64,000 nucleotides of DNA from Microvirga thermotolerans. GTDB lineage: Bacteria; Pseudomonadota; Alphaproteobacteria; Rhizobiales; Beijerinckiaceae. Position numbers and translations under genes: made by a program. This document shows, in pieces, positions 34,318-41,743 of the stretch (positions are counted from its first letter, which is position 1; the number at the start of each line of letters is the position of its first letter). The notes below the pieces were generated by a model. It searched no databases and had not been told where the DNA came from. It was given only the letters and a program-made list of their open reading frames with translations. The DNA is taken from NCBI RefSeq assembly GCF_009363855.1, contig NZ_CP045423.1:2758001-2822000 (forward strand), written 5' to 3'.

Positions 34318-34730
34318 GAGGGTTCTCCGTTTCGCTCGGCTCCCCGCTTCGACGGTACCCTCACAAAATAACCCTATGGTTAACAGACCGTTTCCACTTG
34401 GGGCCGCCGTGCGCAAAAGCCTTGCCTGACGCGGAATCAACATGCTGCGCGCACCTTCGGTTCCTTGACGCGGATGCGCGAGCCTTCACGCTTTTCGGAG
34501 CACTGGACAGATCGCCCACATGGGGTCGAAGAGATCGTCGCGCGTTCCGTCGAAAAAGCTGCGTCCACGACACCTCCCACGCCCCGCAGGAGCCCCGCTC
34601 TCCCGATCGCGAGCGCGGAGCCGTTCGCCGCCGCGCCGGTGTGCGCGACATCGTCGAGACGTTCGAGCCGCTTGCGCGCCGCCCTTCCCGCCGCCGTCAT
34701 ACGCGGCACGGACAGGAGCGGCTGGGGGGA
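34318..34730. other. 413-bp gap without a supported gene
   Basis: Open frames exist on both strands because of the high GC, for example a minus-strand 90-aa frame ending at 34437, but none has a family-like product or clear ribosome site. The right end precedes the stop of the DUF1491 gene. Towards the left, around 34370-34400, a short AT-rich stretch may hold the promoter of the 66-aa gene. Confidence 0.4.
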
Positions 34731-35072
34731 TCAGCCCTCCGTCGCGAGGTCGAGAAAGTGCCGGCCTTCGCGGTCGTCGACCTCCACCAGCCAGAGATCA
34801 GGATCGAAGCGCATCTCGCGCGTCATGCGCTCCTCCACGTCGAGGGGCATCACGCCTCGAAGGACCGGCGCGAACCGGCGCTCGCCGTCGTCGTCGAGAA
34901 ACATCTGCGGCGCGGGCCCGTAGAGACTCGCCGTTCCATCGAGATGGTCGACCTTCACGAAGATCGCCCCCGCCTCGGCGGCGCCGCGCTTGCGCAGGGC
35001 GGCGTCGACGCCCTCCACGCCGCAGCGGCGAAGATAGGCGGACACCCAGAAATCCGATCTCAGGCGGGTCAT
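34731..35072 (-). CDS. DUF1491 family protein
   Basis: A 113-aa protein with the family pattern RLRSDFWVSAYLRRCGVEGV, DAALRKRGAAEAGAIFVKVD and LWLVEVDDREGRHFLDL. DUF1491 is a conserved alphaproteobacterial family of unknown function, often beside a peptidoglycan-binding protein gene as here. The ATG at 35072 (MTRLRSDFW) was chosen over an upstream ATG six codons earlier because homologues begin there. Confidence 0.9.
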   Translation of the reverse strand: MTRLRSDFWVSAYLRRCGVEGVDAALRKRGAAEAGAIFVKVDHLDGTASLYGPAPQMFLDDDGERRFAPVLRGVMPLDVEERMTREMRFDPDLWLVEVDDREGRHFLDLATEG

Positions 35073-35124
35073 GGCCGCTTCCTGTGCCATTCCCCGGCGC
35101 GGCGTGCAACCGGGGCGGGCCCGG

Positions 35125-36027
35125 TCACGGCTGCGGCAGGCCGGACTGGGCGGAGAGCTCCCGCAGGGTCCGCGGGCCCAGTTCGCCGGTCACGGGCAGA
35201 TGCCGGTCGCGCTCGAACCGCTCGATGGCCTGACGCGTCCCGGAGCCCATGAGCCCGTCCGCCTTCACGCCGTAGCCCAGCTTCGCGAGGGCGCGCTGGG
35301 CGAAGAGCACCGTGTCCGATTCCGGACGCCCGACGGAAGCCGGAGGAACCGGCACCGGGCCGCCCATGCGGATCATCTCCGCGATGGAATCCTGCACCGC
35401 CGGAGCCGCTCGCGGCGGGGGCGGCGCCGGCGGCGGAGCGGCCGTCACGCGCTGCGGCTGCGTGACCTCGCCCTTCGCGATGAGATCCGCGATCGCGCTG
35501 CGGGGGGAAGGCTTCGCGGGAGCGGGGGCGGACGGCGGCACAGCCGCGGAGGGCTGCGCCGCGGAAGCGGCGGGGGCAACCGGGTGGGATGCGGCAGGCG
35601 GCTCCGCGGCCGCCTCGGCGACGGGAGCGGGACGGGTCGGCGGCAGGACGGCCGCGGGCGGGGCCGCCTCCAGCCGGGCGGGCGCGCCCCGGTCGAAGAG
35701 GGGCGCCGGATGCCGGGCCGTCTGGAGAACCAGGGCGTTCCAGGCGATCGCGGCCGCGCAACCGGCCAGCAGGAGAGCGGACAGGGCGGCGCCGGGGCGC
35801 TGCGCGACGAAGGCCAGCGCCTTCTCGCCGAGGCCGGGCTCCCTGCGGGCTCGCGAGGGCGCGGCCTTGCCGCGGGTCCCGACGGGGCGCCGGGCCGGGG
35901 CGGCCCGCCGCGCCGGAGGCGGGGCGGAAGTCACGAAATCGTCGTCGGAGCGGGCGGCTAGGGCTTCACGCAATTCGGCTTTCCCGTCTTGATGAAGGCG
36001 GGCGCGGGGAACCGCACCCGTCGTCAC
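35125..36027 (-). CDS. Peptidoglycan-binding domain membrane protein
   Basis: A 300-aa protein. A basic N-terminus and a single membrane anchor (PGAALSALLLAGCAAAIAWN) are followed by a long proline/alanine-rich linker and a C-terminal PG_binding_1 domain (VLFAQRALAKLGYGVKADGL, GSGTRQAIERFERDRHLPVT). It is likely tethered in the inner membrane with the wall-binding domain in the periplasm. It lies in the same direction as DUF1491, 52 bases upstream of it. Confidence 0.88.
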   Translation of the reverse strand: MTTGAVPRARLHQDGKAELREALAARSDDDFVTSAPPPARRAAPARRPVGTRGKAAPSRARREPGLGEKALAFVAQRPGAALSALLLAGCAAAIAWNALVLQTARHPAPLFDRGAPARLEAAPPAAVLPPTRPAPVAEAAAEPPAASHPVAPAASAAQPSAAVPPSAPAPAKPSPRSAIADLIAKGEVTQPQRVTAAPPPAPPPPRAAPAVQDSIAEMIRMGGPVPVPPASVGRPESDTVLFAQRALAKLGYGVKADGLMGSGTRQAIERFERDRHLPVTGELGPRTLRELSAQSGLPQP

Positions 36028-36303
36028 GGATCCACCCTGACACAGGCCGCTTAAGCGAACCTAAAGGCGAAGCTTCCGTCTCCGCCCCGGTCCTCCGGTC
36101 CCGCCGCCGTGCCGGTGGAAAACTCCGGAGCGCGCCCAGCTTTCTCCATCTTCCTCCGGGATTTTCAGCAGTGTCCCTGCCGGAATCCGGCGTCAACCTT
36201 TCGTTCATCCTGTTTCCAGGTTGCCGCCCCGCGCCCTACGGGCCGGGCGGCGCCGGGGTTATGATGATGCATCTTCCCGGCACCGGTCTGCGAGGAGCGG
36301 GTC

Positions 36304-36639
36304 ATGTTTTCTCTTCTGCGCGCCGCACTCATCATCGGGGCGATCTTCTACTACTCTCCCGTCCGCCAGAGCGGCGAGGGAGCCTCCGCTCTCGACGGTC
36401 TCCTCGCCTGGGGCGAACGGAAGGCGGATACGCCGTCCGCAGGGGACAAGGAGGCTCCCGCGCACCTGGAGACCATGTGGCAGGCCCTGCCCGACTCGGC
36501 CAAGCAGGCGGTGATCGACCGGATCATGGCGAATTCCGGCCTCGGCGCGTCGGCTCCGCCCGCACCGGCCGGCGACACCCTGCGGCCGAGCGACCGCCTG
36601 GCGCCCTGGCGCGGCGAGGGGAAGAAATCGAGCTCCTGA
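36304..36639 (+). CDS. DUF5330-like small membrane protein
   Basis: A 111-aa protein with an N-terminal membrane segment (MFSLLRAALIIGAIFYYSPV) and a helical C-terminal part (METMWQALPD-like, then AKQAVIDRIMAN). The layout resembles DUF5330. Function unknown. The gap before it (36028-36303) holds no gene and should contain the promoters of both this gene and the divergent peptidoglycan-binding gene. Confidence 0.6.
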   Translation: MFSLLRAALIIGAIFYYSPVRQSGEGASALDGLLAWGERKADTPSAGDKEAPAHLETMWQALPDSAKQAVIDRIMANSGLGASAPPAPAGDTLRPSDRLAPWRGEGKKSSS

Positions 36640-36676
36640 GGCGCTCCCGGTCGCCAAATCCCGCGCGAGACCTTAT

Positions 36677-37132
36677 ATGACCGGCAGCGACGACGAGCCG
36701 GGACCCATGCTGCCTCCGATTAACGAGATTGTTTCCAACTTCGAGCTCCTCGACGAGTGGGACGAGCGCTACCGCTACCTGATCGAGCTCGGCCGCATGA
36801 TGGAGCCGCTGCCCCCGGAAGCGCACGTGGACGCCAACAAGGTGAAGGGCTGCGCGAGCCAGGTCTGGCTCGTCACCACCACGGACGCGACCGGAGGCGA
36901 GCCCCGGCTCCACCTGGTGGGCGACAGCGACGCCCATATCGTGCGCGGCCTCGTGGCCCTGCTCATCGCCCTCTACGAGGGCAAGACCGCCCGCGAGGCG
37001 CTCGCCACCGACGCCCTCGGCCTGTTCAAGTCCCTCGGCCTCGCGGAGCACCTGACGCCGCAGCGCTCGAACGGCGTCCGCTCCATGGTCGAGCGCATCC
37101 GCCACGATGCGCAGGCGGTGCTGGCGGCTTAG
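36677..37132 (+). CDS. sufE: SufE family Fe-S cluster assembly sulphur acceptor
   Basis: A 151-aa protein with SufE signatures FELLDEWDERYRYLIELGRM and KVKGCASQVWL, where Cys59 should take persulphide from the desulphurase SufS and pass it to SufBCD. An in-frame ATG at 36707 (MLPPINEIVS) is a possible alternative start. The gene is not next to the rest of a suf operon, which is normal for SufE in this group. Confidence 0.94.
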   Translation: MTGSDDEPGPMLPPINEIVSNFELLDEWDERYRYLIELGRMMEPLPPEAHVDANKVKGCASQVWLVTTTDATGGEPRLHLVGDSDAHIVRGLVALLIALYEGKTAREALATDALGLFKSLGLAEHLTPQRSNGVRSMVERIRHDAQAVLAA

Positions 37133-37187
37133 GCCGCGCCGGCTCTCGGCACGGCACGGTCCCGCTGCGCGCCCCGGAATGACGAGG

Positions 37188-37230
37188 GAGGCGCCACCGT
37201 TCTCCCGGTAGGAGACGAAGGCGGCGCCTC
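37188..37230. terminator. Convergent hairpin between sufE and the DUF6456 gene
   Basis: Outer arms GAGGCGCC (37188-37195) and GGCGCCTC (37223-37230) are a perfect 8-bp inverted repeat; an inner TCTCC/GGAGA pair (37201-37215) extends it. It lies between two convergent genes and probably ends both transcripts, though T-runs are lacking. The copy of CCCGGAATGACG just before it resembles a dispersed repeat seen elsewhere in the window. Confidence 0.5.
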
Positions 37231-37236
37231 TCCGGT

Positions 37237-38199
37237 TCAGTTCCTCCCGCCGTCGATGACCACTGCCTTCCAGGCGCGGATGCCGCGGGAGGCCGCCGGG
37301 CCTTTGGCCGCGGCCTCGATCCCGTAATGCTCCGCGAGCCGCGCCAGGGCGAGCCGCACCACCACCTTGGCGGAGCGCGGCGGCCATTGCCGCTCCCGCT
37401 CGATGAGCTCGAGCCCCTTCATGAACCCGCAGAGGTCCATCAGGAGGTCGCCGAAATCCGCTCCCACCGCGTCGAAGGCGTTGCGGATGCGCTGGCGGGC
37501 CGCGACCATGCGGTCGGTCGCCTCCCCGGGCGAGGCCGGACCTTCGCCCCGGGGCGTAGGATCCCACCGGGCGGTCACCCCCGGCAGGAGACCGGCAAGG
37601 GCGATGTCGGTGCGCAGCCGCTCGCCCGCCTGATAGGACGCGTCGTCGATCAGGGGCCGCCCGTCGCGGCCCCGGCGCCGGCGCAGCCAGTCGAGGGGGC
37701 TCTCCTCCGCGTCGACGCGCACGCGGGTGCGCCCCGCTTCGGTCTCGACCTCGGCGATCTCGGTTTCCCGGTGCTGGCGAAAGAAGCCCGTCGCCGGGTC
37801 GGACGCTTCCGCGCGGCGCAGATGGGCGCGACCCGCCTCGGTGAGGAGCAGCGCCTCCCCGCCCGAGGAGCCCCGCTGCCAGCGCGCCAGGTCCTGGCGG
37901 GCGAGCGCCTCCGCCGCGTCCCGCGAGAAGCGCCCCGCCCCTACCGACACCTCCGCCCGGCGCCTGCGCAGGATCACCTCCGCCCCGTCGGTCGGGTCGA
38001 CGAAGGCACGGGCCTCCGGCAGGCCGAGCGCCTCGAGGAGACGCCGCGCCTCCCGCGTCAGAGCCGGCGACGGCCGGGCGAGGTTGCCCGCGCCGCGCCC
38101 GCCGTTCCCGACGGGCTTCTTCTTCCCGCCGCCGCCTCCGTTTGCTTTGGAAGACCCCGGCTCTTGCTTTCCAATGCCATAACTATCCTTATTGTTCAT
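37237..38199 (-). CDS. DUF6456 domain-containing regulator, candidate GTA activator
   Basis: A 320-aa protein with a disordered, glycine- and lysine-rich start, a central winged-helix-like part (ALLLTEAGRAHLRRAEASDP) and a C-terminal DUF6456 domain (ASYQAGERLRTDIALAGLLP, MDLCGFMKGLELIERERQWP, SAKVVVRLALARLAEHYG). I associate this domain with regulators around GTA activators of the GafA/GafZ kind in alphaproteobacteria, but I cannot confirm it here. If correct, it might control the cluster at 1-21 kb. The ATG is preceded by AAGGAAC, and a promoter-like TTGACA site lies upstream. Confidence 0.75.
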   Translation of the reverse strand: MNNKDSYGIGKQEPGSSKANGGGGGKKKPVGNGGRGAGNLARPSPALTREARRLLEALGLPEARAFVDPTDGAEVILRRRRAEVSVGAGRFSRDAAEALARQDLARWQRGSSGGEALLLTEAGRAHLRRAEASDPATGFFRQHRETEIAEVETEAGRTRVRVDAEESPLDWLRRRRGRDGRPLIDDASYQAGERLRTDIALAGLLPGVTARWDPTPRGEGPASPGEATDRMVAARQRIRNAFDAVGADFGDLLMDLCGFMKGLELIERERQWPPRSAKVVVRLALARLAEHYGIEAAAKGPAASRGIRAWKAVVIDGGRN

Positions 38200-38247
38200 G
38201 TTTTGTTCCTTGAAAAATTTAAAGAAGGGACGAGTCCCTAATCCGAA

Positions 38248-38275
38248 ATTGTGAGCGCATATTCCTAGCTGTCAA
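38248..38275 (-). promoter_or_regulatory. Predicted promoter of the DUF6456 gene
   Basis: On the minus strand TTGACA (38270-38275) is followed after 16 bases by CACAAT (38248-38253). The -35 is perfect and the -10 matches at four of six bases. The start codon lies about 50 bases downstream at 38199. The surrounding sequence is AT-rich. Confidence 0.45.
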
Positions 38276-38635
38276 GGCACGGCCGAGCTGTTGATAACTC
38301 TGGGGACGGCTGCCCTCCTCCCGGCCGGGCGCGCCTTGGCTTGCAAGGACTTTCCGCCTTGCGGACAGCAGCGTCCCCCGGTCGAGCGCTCCCGCTTCTC
38401 CCGCAATCCGCCACGCGACCGCGGAGCGCGTCTCCCCGAACGGGGTGGGCCCGGCGGCGACGGCGCTATCGTCCAGGCCGGCCTGCGCGGTCTCCGGAAG
38501 ACCCCGCGCCGCCGGAGGCGCTCCGCCAGCGGCCCTTCGCGCGGCGACCCTGCGCCACCATGTCCGCAGGAGGCCGGGAATCAGCCCCGCCGCCGACCGC
38601 GGGCGCTTCGCCCGGGACCGAAGGCAGGCGCATGG
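38276..38635. other. 360-bp gap upstream of the DUF6456 gene
   Basis: No gene or repeat can be supported. The stretch is GC-rich with open frames on both strands, none family-like. It lies between the promoter of the DUF6456 gene and the terminator of mucR. Confidence 0.4.
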
Positions 38636-38658
38636 AAAAAGCCGCCTCGAGGGCGGCT
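38636..38658 (-). terminator. Intrinsic terminator of mucR
   Basis: On the minus strand a 7-bp stem (AGCCGCC / GGCGGCT, 5-base loop; the GGCGGCT arm spans 38652-38658 on the plus strand) is followed by a run of five T. It lies 30 bases after the mucR stop and ends its transcript. Confidence 0.85.
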
Positions 38659-38687
38659 CTTCACGGAAATGGACCTGCGGGTTCCGC

Positions 38688-39116
38688 TCAGGCGCGGGCG
38701 GAGCGGCGCTTCCGGCGCTGCTGGCCGAGGCCCATCTCCTTCGCGAGTTCGGAGCGGGCGCGGGCGTAGTTGGGAGCGACCATCGGATAGTCGACCGGAA
38801 GGCCCCACTTCTCGCGGTACTGCTCGGGCGTCATGTTGTACTGCGTGCGCAGGTGACGCTTGAGGGACTTGAACTTCTTCCCGTCCTCCAGGCAGACGAT
38901 GTAGTCGGGCGTGACCGACTTCTTCACCGGCACGGCGGGCTTGGGCGCCTCGGCCGGCGCCTCGACGGTGCCGCCGCCGACGCGAATCAGGGCGGAATGA
39001 ATCTCGTTGATGAGGGCGGGGAGCTCGGTCGAAGGGACCGAGTTGTTGCTCACGTAAGCCGACACGATGTCCGCTGCCAGCTCGATGTAGTTGGATGCAG
39101 CGCCAGTTTCACTCAT
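38688..39116 (-). CDS. mucR: MucR family transcriptional regulator
   Basis: A 142-aa Ros/MucR protein. The N-terminal helix ([20 protein letters not shown]) mediates oligomers, and the C-terminal zinc-finger-like part is [20 protein letters not shown] with [15 protein letters not shown]. The Cys-x2-Asp ligands and the His are present, but the last ligand four residues after the His is Gln (RHLRTQ), so zinc may not be bound, as in some homologues. MucR binds AT-rich DNA with T-A steps and represses or silences many genes, including its own. The start at 39116 (MSETGAAS) was preferred to a longer frame. Confidence 0.93.
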   Translation of the reverse strand: MSETGAASNYIELAADIVSAYVSNNSVPSTELPALINEIHSALIRVGGGTVEAPAEAPKPAVPVKKSVTPDYIVCLEDGKKFKSLKRHLRTQYNMTPEQYREKWGLPVDYPMVAPNYARARSELAKEMGLGQQRRKRRSARA

Positions 39117-39542
39117 TGTACTTTTCTTCCTTTCCGGACCCGCCCCGATCTGAACCGACGGCCAATCGTTGTCGAGGTCGTTTCTCAAGAGAAGCCGATC
39201 GTCTTCCCAGGAGCCGTATCGTAATCGCACAGAAATCGTGCCTTCTCGTCCACCTAAGCCAAAATCCCGCCGGTTACAAGTCTTCCCGCGCGAAAACTAC
39301 CAAAAAACTTTTTATCATCTTACGAGACGCAATAAAACCGACTGGTTAAAAGTCTTAACCATCACCATAGGTAAGCAGGATGTGAAAATTCGCACCGTAT
39401 CGACCCTAAGAAGTAGTCAGAAATCGTTTCAGCCCATTGCTTGGCGTTTCCTGACGGGGCCGCGCCGGACCTGGAACGGCAAATCCGAGTTATGTATGAG
39501 TAACCTTTGCCTTTCCGGCACGATTTCAGATCTGGATATACG
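39117..39542. promoter_or_regulatory. 426-bp AT-rich divergent region between mucR and ptrB
   Basis: No gene is present. From about 39220 to 39420 the sequence is AT-rich with many T-A steps, for example TTTTTATCATCTTACG and GTTAAAAGTCTTAACC (an inverted repeat of GGTTAAGAC-type halves). MucR proteins bind such DNA and silence their own promoter, so self-regulation is likely here. It should also hold the promoter of the oligopeptidase gene. No clean -35/-10 pair was chosen. Confidence 0.5.
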
Positions 39543-41654
39543 ATGAACCGCGAACGCCCGTCGCCGCTTCCCCTGCCGCCTGCGCCCTCCATTCCGGCGA
39601 GGGACCACAGCTTCGAGATCCACGGGGTGCGCATCCGCGACGCGTATGCGTGGCTCAAGGCGGAGAACTGGAAGGAGGTTCTCAAGGATCCCGAGGCCCT
39701 CTCCCCCGCGATCCGGACCGTGCTGGAGCGGGAGAACGCCTATGCGGCCGAGGTCTTCCGCGGCACGGAGGCGTTCCAGCAGGCGCTGGTCGCGGAGATG
39801 CGCGGGCGCATCAAGGAGGACGATTCGTCCGTGCCGGCGCCGGACGGGCCCTATGCCTACTTCACCCGCTACCGGGAAGGCGGCCAGCACCCCCTGATCT
39901 GCCGGATGCCCCGGGAAGGCGGGGACGAGACGATCATGCTCGACGGCGACCGGGAAGCGGAGGGCCACGCCTTCTTCGACCTCGGCGGCGCCGACCACTC
40001 GCCCGACCACCGGCTGATGGCCTGGTCGGCCGACGTGAAGGGGTCCGAATACTTCACGATCCGCGTGAGGGATCTGGCGACGGGCCGCGATCTCGGCGAC
40101 GAGGTGCCGCGCACCTCCGGGGATGCGGTCTGGATCGGGGATTCCTCCGGCTTCTACTATGTGGAGCTCGACGACAATCACCGCCCGGTGCGGGTGAGGC
40201 GCCACATCATCGGAACGCGTCCGGAGGAGGACGAGGTCGTCTACGAGGAGAAGGATCCCGGCTTCTTCGTGAAGGTCGGCCTCACCCAGTCGGGCGCCTT
40301 CGTCGTGATCGAGGCGAGCGACCACGAGACCTCCGAGGTCCGGCTTGTCGATCGGGCCGACCCGGCGGCCCGGCCGCGGCTCGTGGAGGCCCGCACGCCG
40401 CAGCTTCAGTACGACGTGGAGCATCGCGGCGACGAACTCGTCATCCTCACCAACGCGGACGGCGCGGAAGACTTCAAGATCGTGACCGCCCCGGTCGCCG
40501 CGCCGCAGCGCGAGAACTGGCGGGACCTGGTGCCCTACCGCCCCGGCGTGATGATCCTGTTCGCGATGGCCCTGGCGCGATACCTCATCCGCCTCGAGCG
40601 GGAGGACGCCAAACCCCGCATCGTGATCCGCGACTTCGCCACGGGCCGCGAGGAGACCATCGCCTTTCCCGAGGATACCTACTCCCTCGGCGTCGACCCG
40701 GGCTACGAGTTCGACACCGACACGATCCGCTACCGCTATTCCTCCCTCAAGACGCCGAGCGAGGTGATCGACTACGATCTTCGCACGGGCGGCCGCGTGC
40801 TGCGCAAGCGCCAGGAGGTGCCGAGCGGTCACGACCCGGACGCCTACGTGACCCGCCGCATCTTCGCCATCGCGCCCGACGGCGCGGAGGTGCCGGTCTC
40901 GCTCGTGCACCGGCGCGAGGTCGCGCTCGACGGCTCGGCGCCGCTCCTGCTCTACGGCTACGGCTCCTACGGGGTGTCCATGTCGGCGGGCTTCCGCACC
41001 AACATCCTGTCCCTGGTGGATCGCGGCTTCGTCTATGCCATCGCCCACATCCGCGGCGGCACCGAGAAGGGCTGGCGCTGGTATCTCGACGGCAAGCGGG
41101 AGAAGAAGACCAACACCTTCACCGACTTCGTCGCCGCCGGCGAAGCCCTGATCGCGGCGGGATACACGTCCCGCGGCCGGATCGTCGCCCATGGCGGCAG
41201 CGCGGGCGGCATGCTCATGGGCGCGGTCGCCAACATGGCGCCGGACCTCTTCGCCGGCATCGTCGCGGAGGTTCCCTTCGTCGACGTGCTCAACACCATG
41301 CTCGACGCGGACCTGCCCCTGACCCCGCCGGAATGGCCGGAATGGGGCAATCCCGGCGCGGACGAGGCCGCCTTCCGGACCATTCTGTCCTACTCGCCCT
41401 ACGACAACGTGAAGCCGCAGGCCTATCCCGCGATCCTCGCCCTCGCGGGCCTGACGGATCCCCGGGTCACCTACTGGGAGCCCGCCAAGTGGGTGGCGCG
41501 CCTGAGGGCCACGATGACCGGCGGCGGCCCGGTCGTGCTCAAGCTCAACATGGAGGCGGGGCATGCGGGGGCGGCGGGGCGCTTCGACCGCCTGGAGGAG
41601 GTCGCCCTGGCCTACACCTTCGCCCTCATGTGCGTCGAAGGGTTTCGGGACTGA
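39543..41654 (+). CDS. ptrB: Oligopeptidase B, S9 family serine peptidase
   Basis: A 703-aa prolyl-oligopeptidase-type enzyme: an N-terminal beta-propeller region (about 80-420) followed by an alpha/beta-hydrolase domain. The triad is Ser553 in HGGSAGGML, Asp639 in LTDPRV and His674 in EAGHAG. GYGSYGVSMSAGFRTNILSL and the preceding HIRGGTEKGW support oligopeptidase B, which cuts short peptides after basic residues in the cytoplasm. The ATG at 39543 (MNRERPSP) was chosen; an upstream ATG at 39507 is in frame. The call to PtrB rather than another S9 member is moderately sure. Confidence 0.88.
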   Translation: MNRERPSPLPLPPAPSIPARDHSFEIHGVRIRDAYAWLKAENWKEVLKDPEALSPAIRTVLERENAYAAEVFRGTEAFQQALVAEMRGRIKEDDSSVPAPDGPYAYFTRYREGGQHPLICRMPREGGDETIMLDGDREAEGHAFFDLGGADHSPDHRLMAWSADVKGSEYFTIRVRDLATGRDLGDEVPRTSGDAVWIGDSSGFYYVELDDNHRPVRVRRHIIGTRPEEDEVVYEEKDPGFFVKVGLTQSGAFVVIEASDHETSEVRLVDRADPAARPRLVEARTPQLQYDVEHRGDELVILTNADGAEDFKIVTAPVAAPQRENWRDLVPYRPGVMILFAMALARYLIRLEREDAKPRIVIRDFATGREETIAFPEDTYSLGVDPGYEFDTDTIRYRYSSLKTPSEVIDYDLRTGGRVLRKRQEVPSGHDPDAYVTRRIFAIAPDGAEVPVSLVHRREVALDGSAPLLLYGYGSYGVSMSAGFRTNILSLVDRGFVYAIAHIRGGTEKGWRWYLDGKREKKTNTFTDFVAAGEALIAAGYTSRGRIVAHGGSAGGMLMGAVANMAPDLFAGIVAEVPFVDVLNTMLDADLPLTPPEWPEWGNPGADEAAFRTILSYSPYDNVKPQAYPAILALAGLTDPRVTYWEPAKWVARLRATMTGGGPVVLKLNMEAGHAGAAGRFDRLEEVALAYTFALMCVEGFRD

Positions 41655-41743
41655 GTGGAACTTCCTTACATTTTCGATGCTATAAGGACTGGGCCGAACC
41701 TTTCGGAGCGGGAAGCCCCGTCGTCGAGCGAGAACAGGCGTCC

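Noticed and set aside
34437-34709. Minus-strand 90-aa frame in the gap beside DUF1491
   Set aside because: No ribosome site, no family match, low-complexity composition; likely a chance frame.
39650-41743. Long plus-strand frame that runs through the oligopeptidase in another frame into the kinase
   Set aside because: Its part before 41744 is a shadow of the oligopeptidase gene; the kinase starts at the ATG 41744 with normal PAS sequence.
41656-41743. EcfG-like promoter before the second histidine kinase (GGAAC at about 41658)
   Set aside because: No CGTT or GTT-like -10 occurs at the right spacing.
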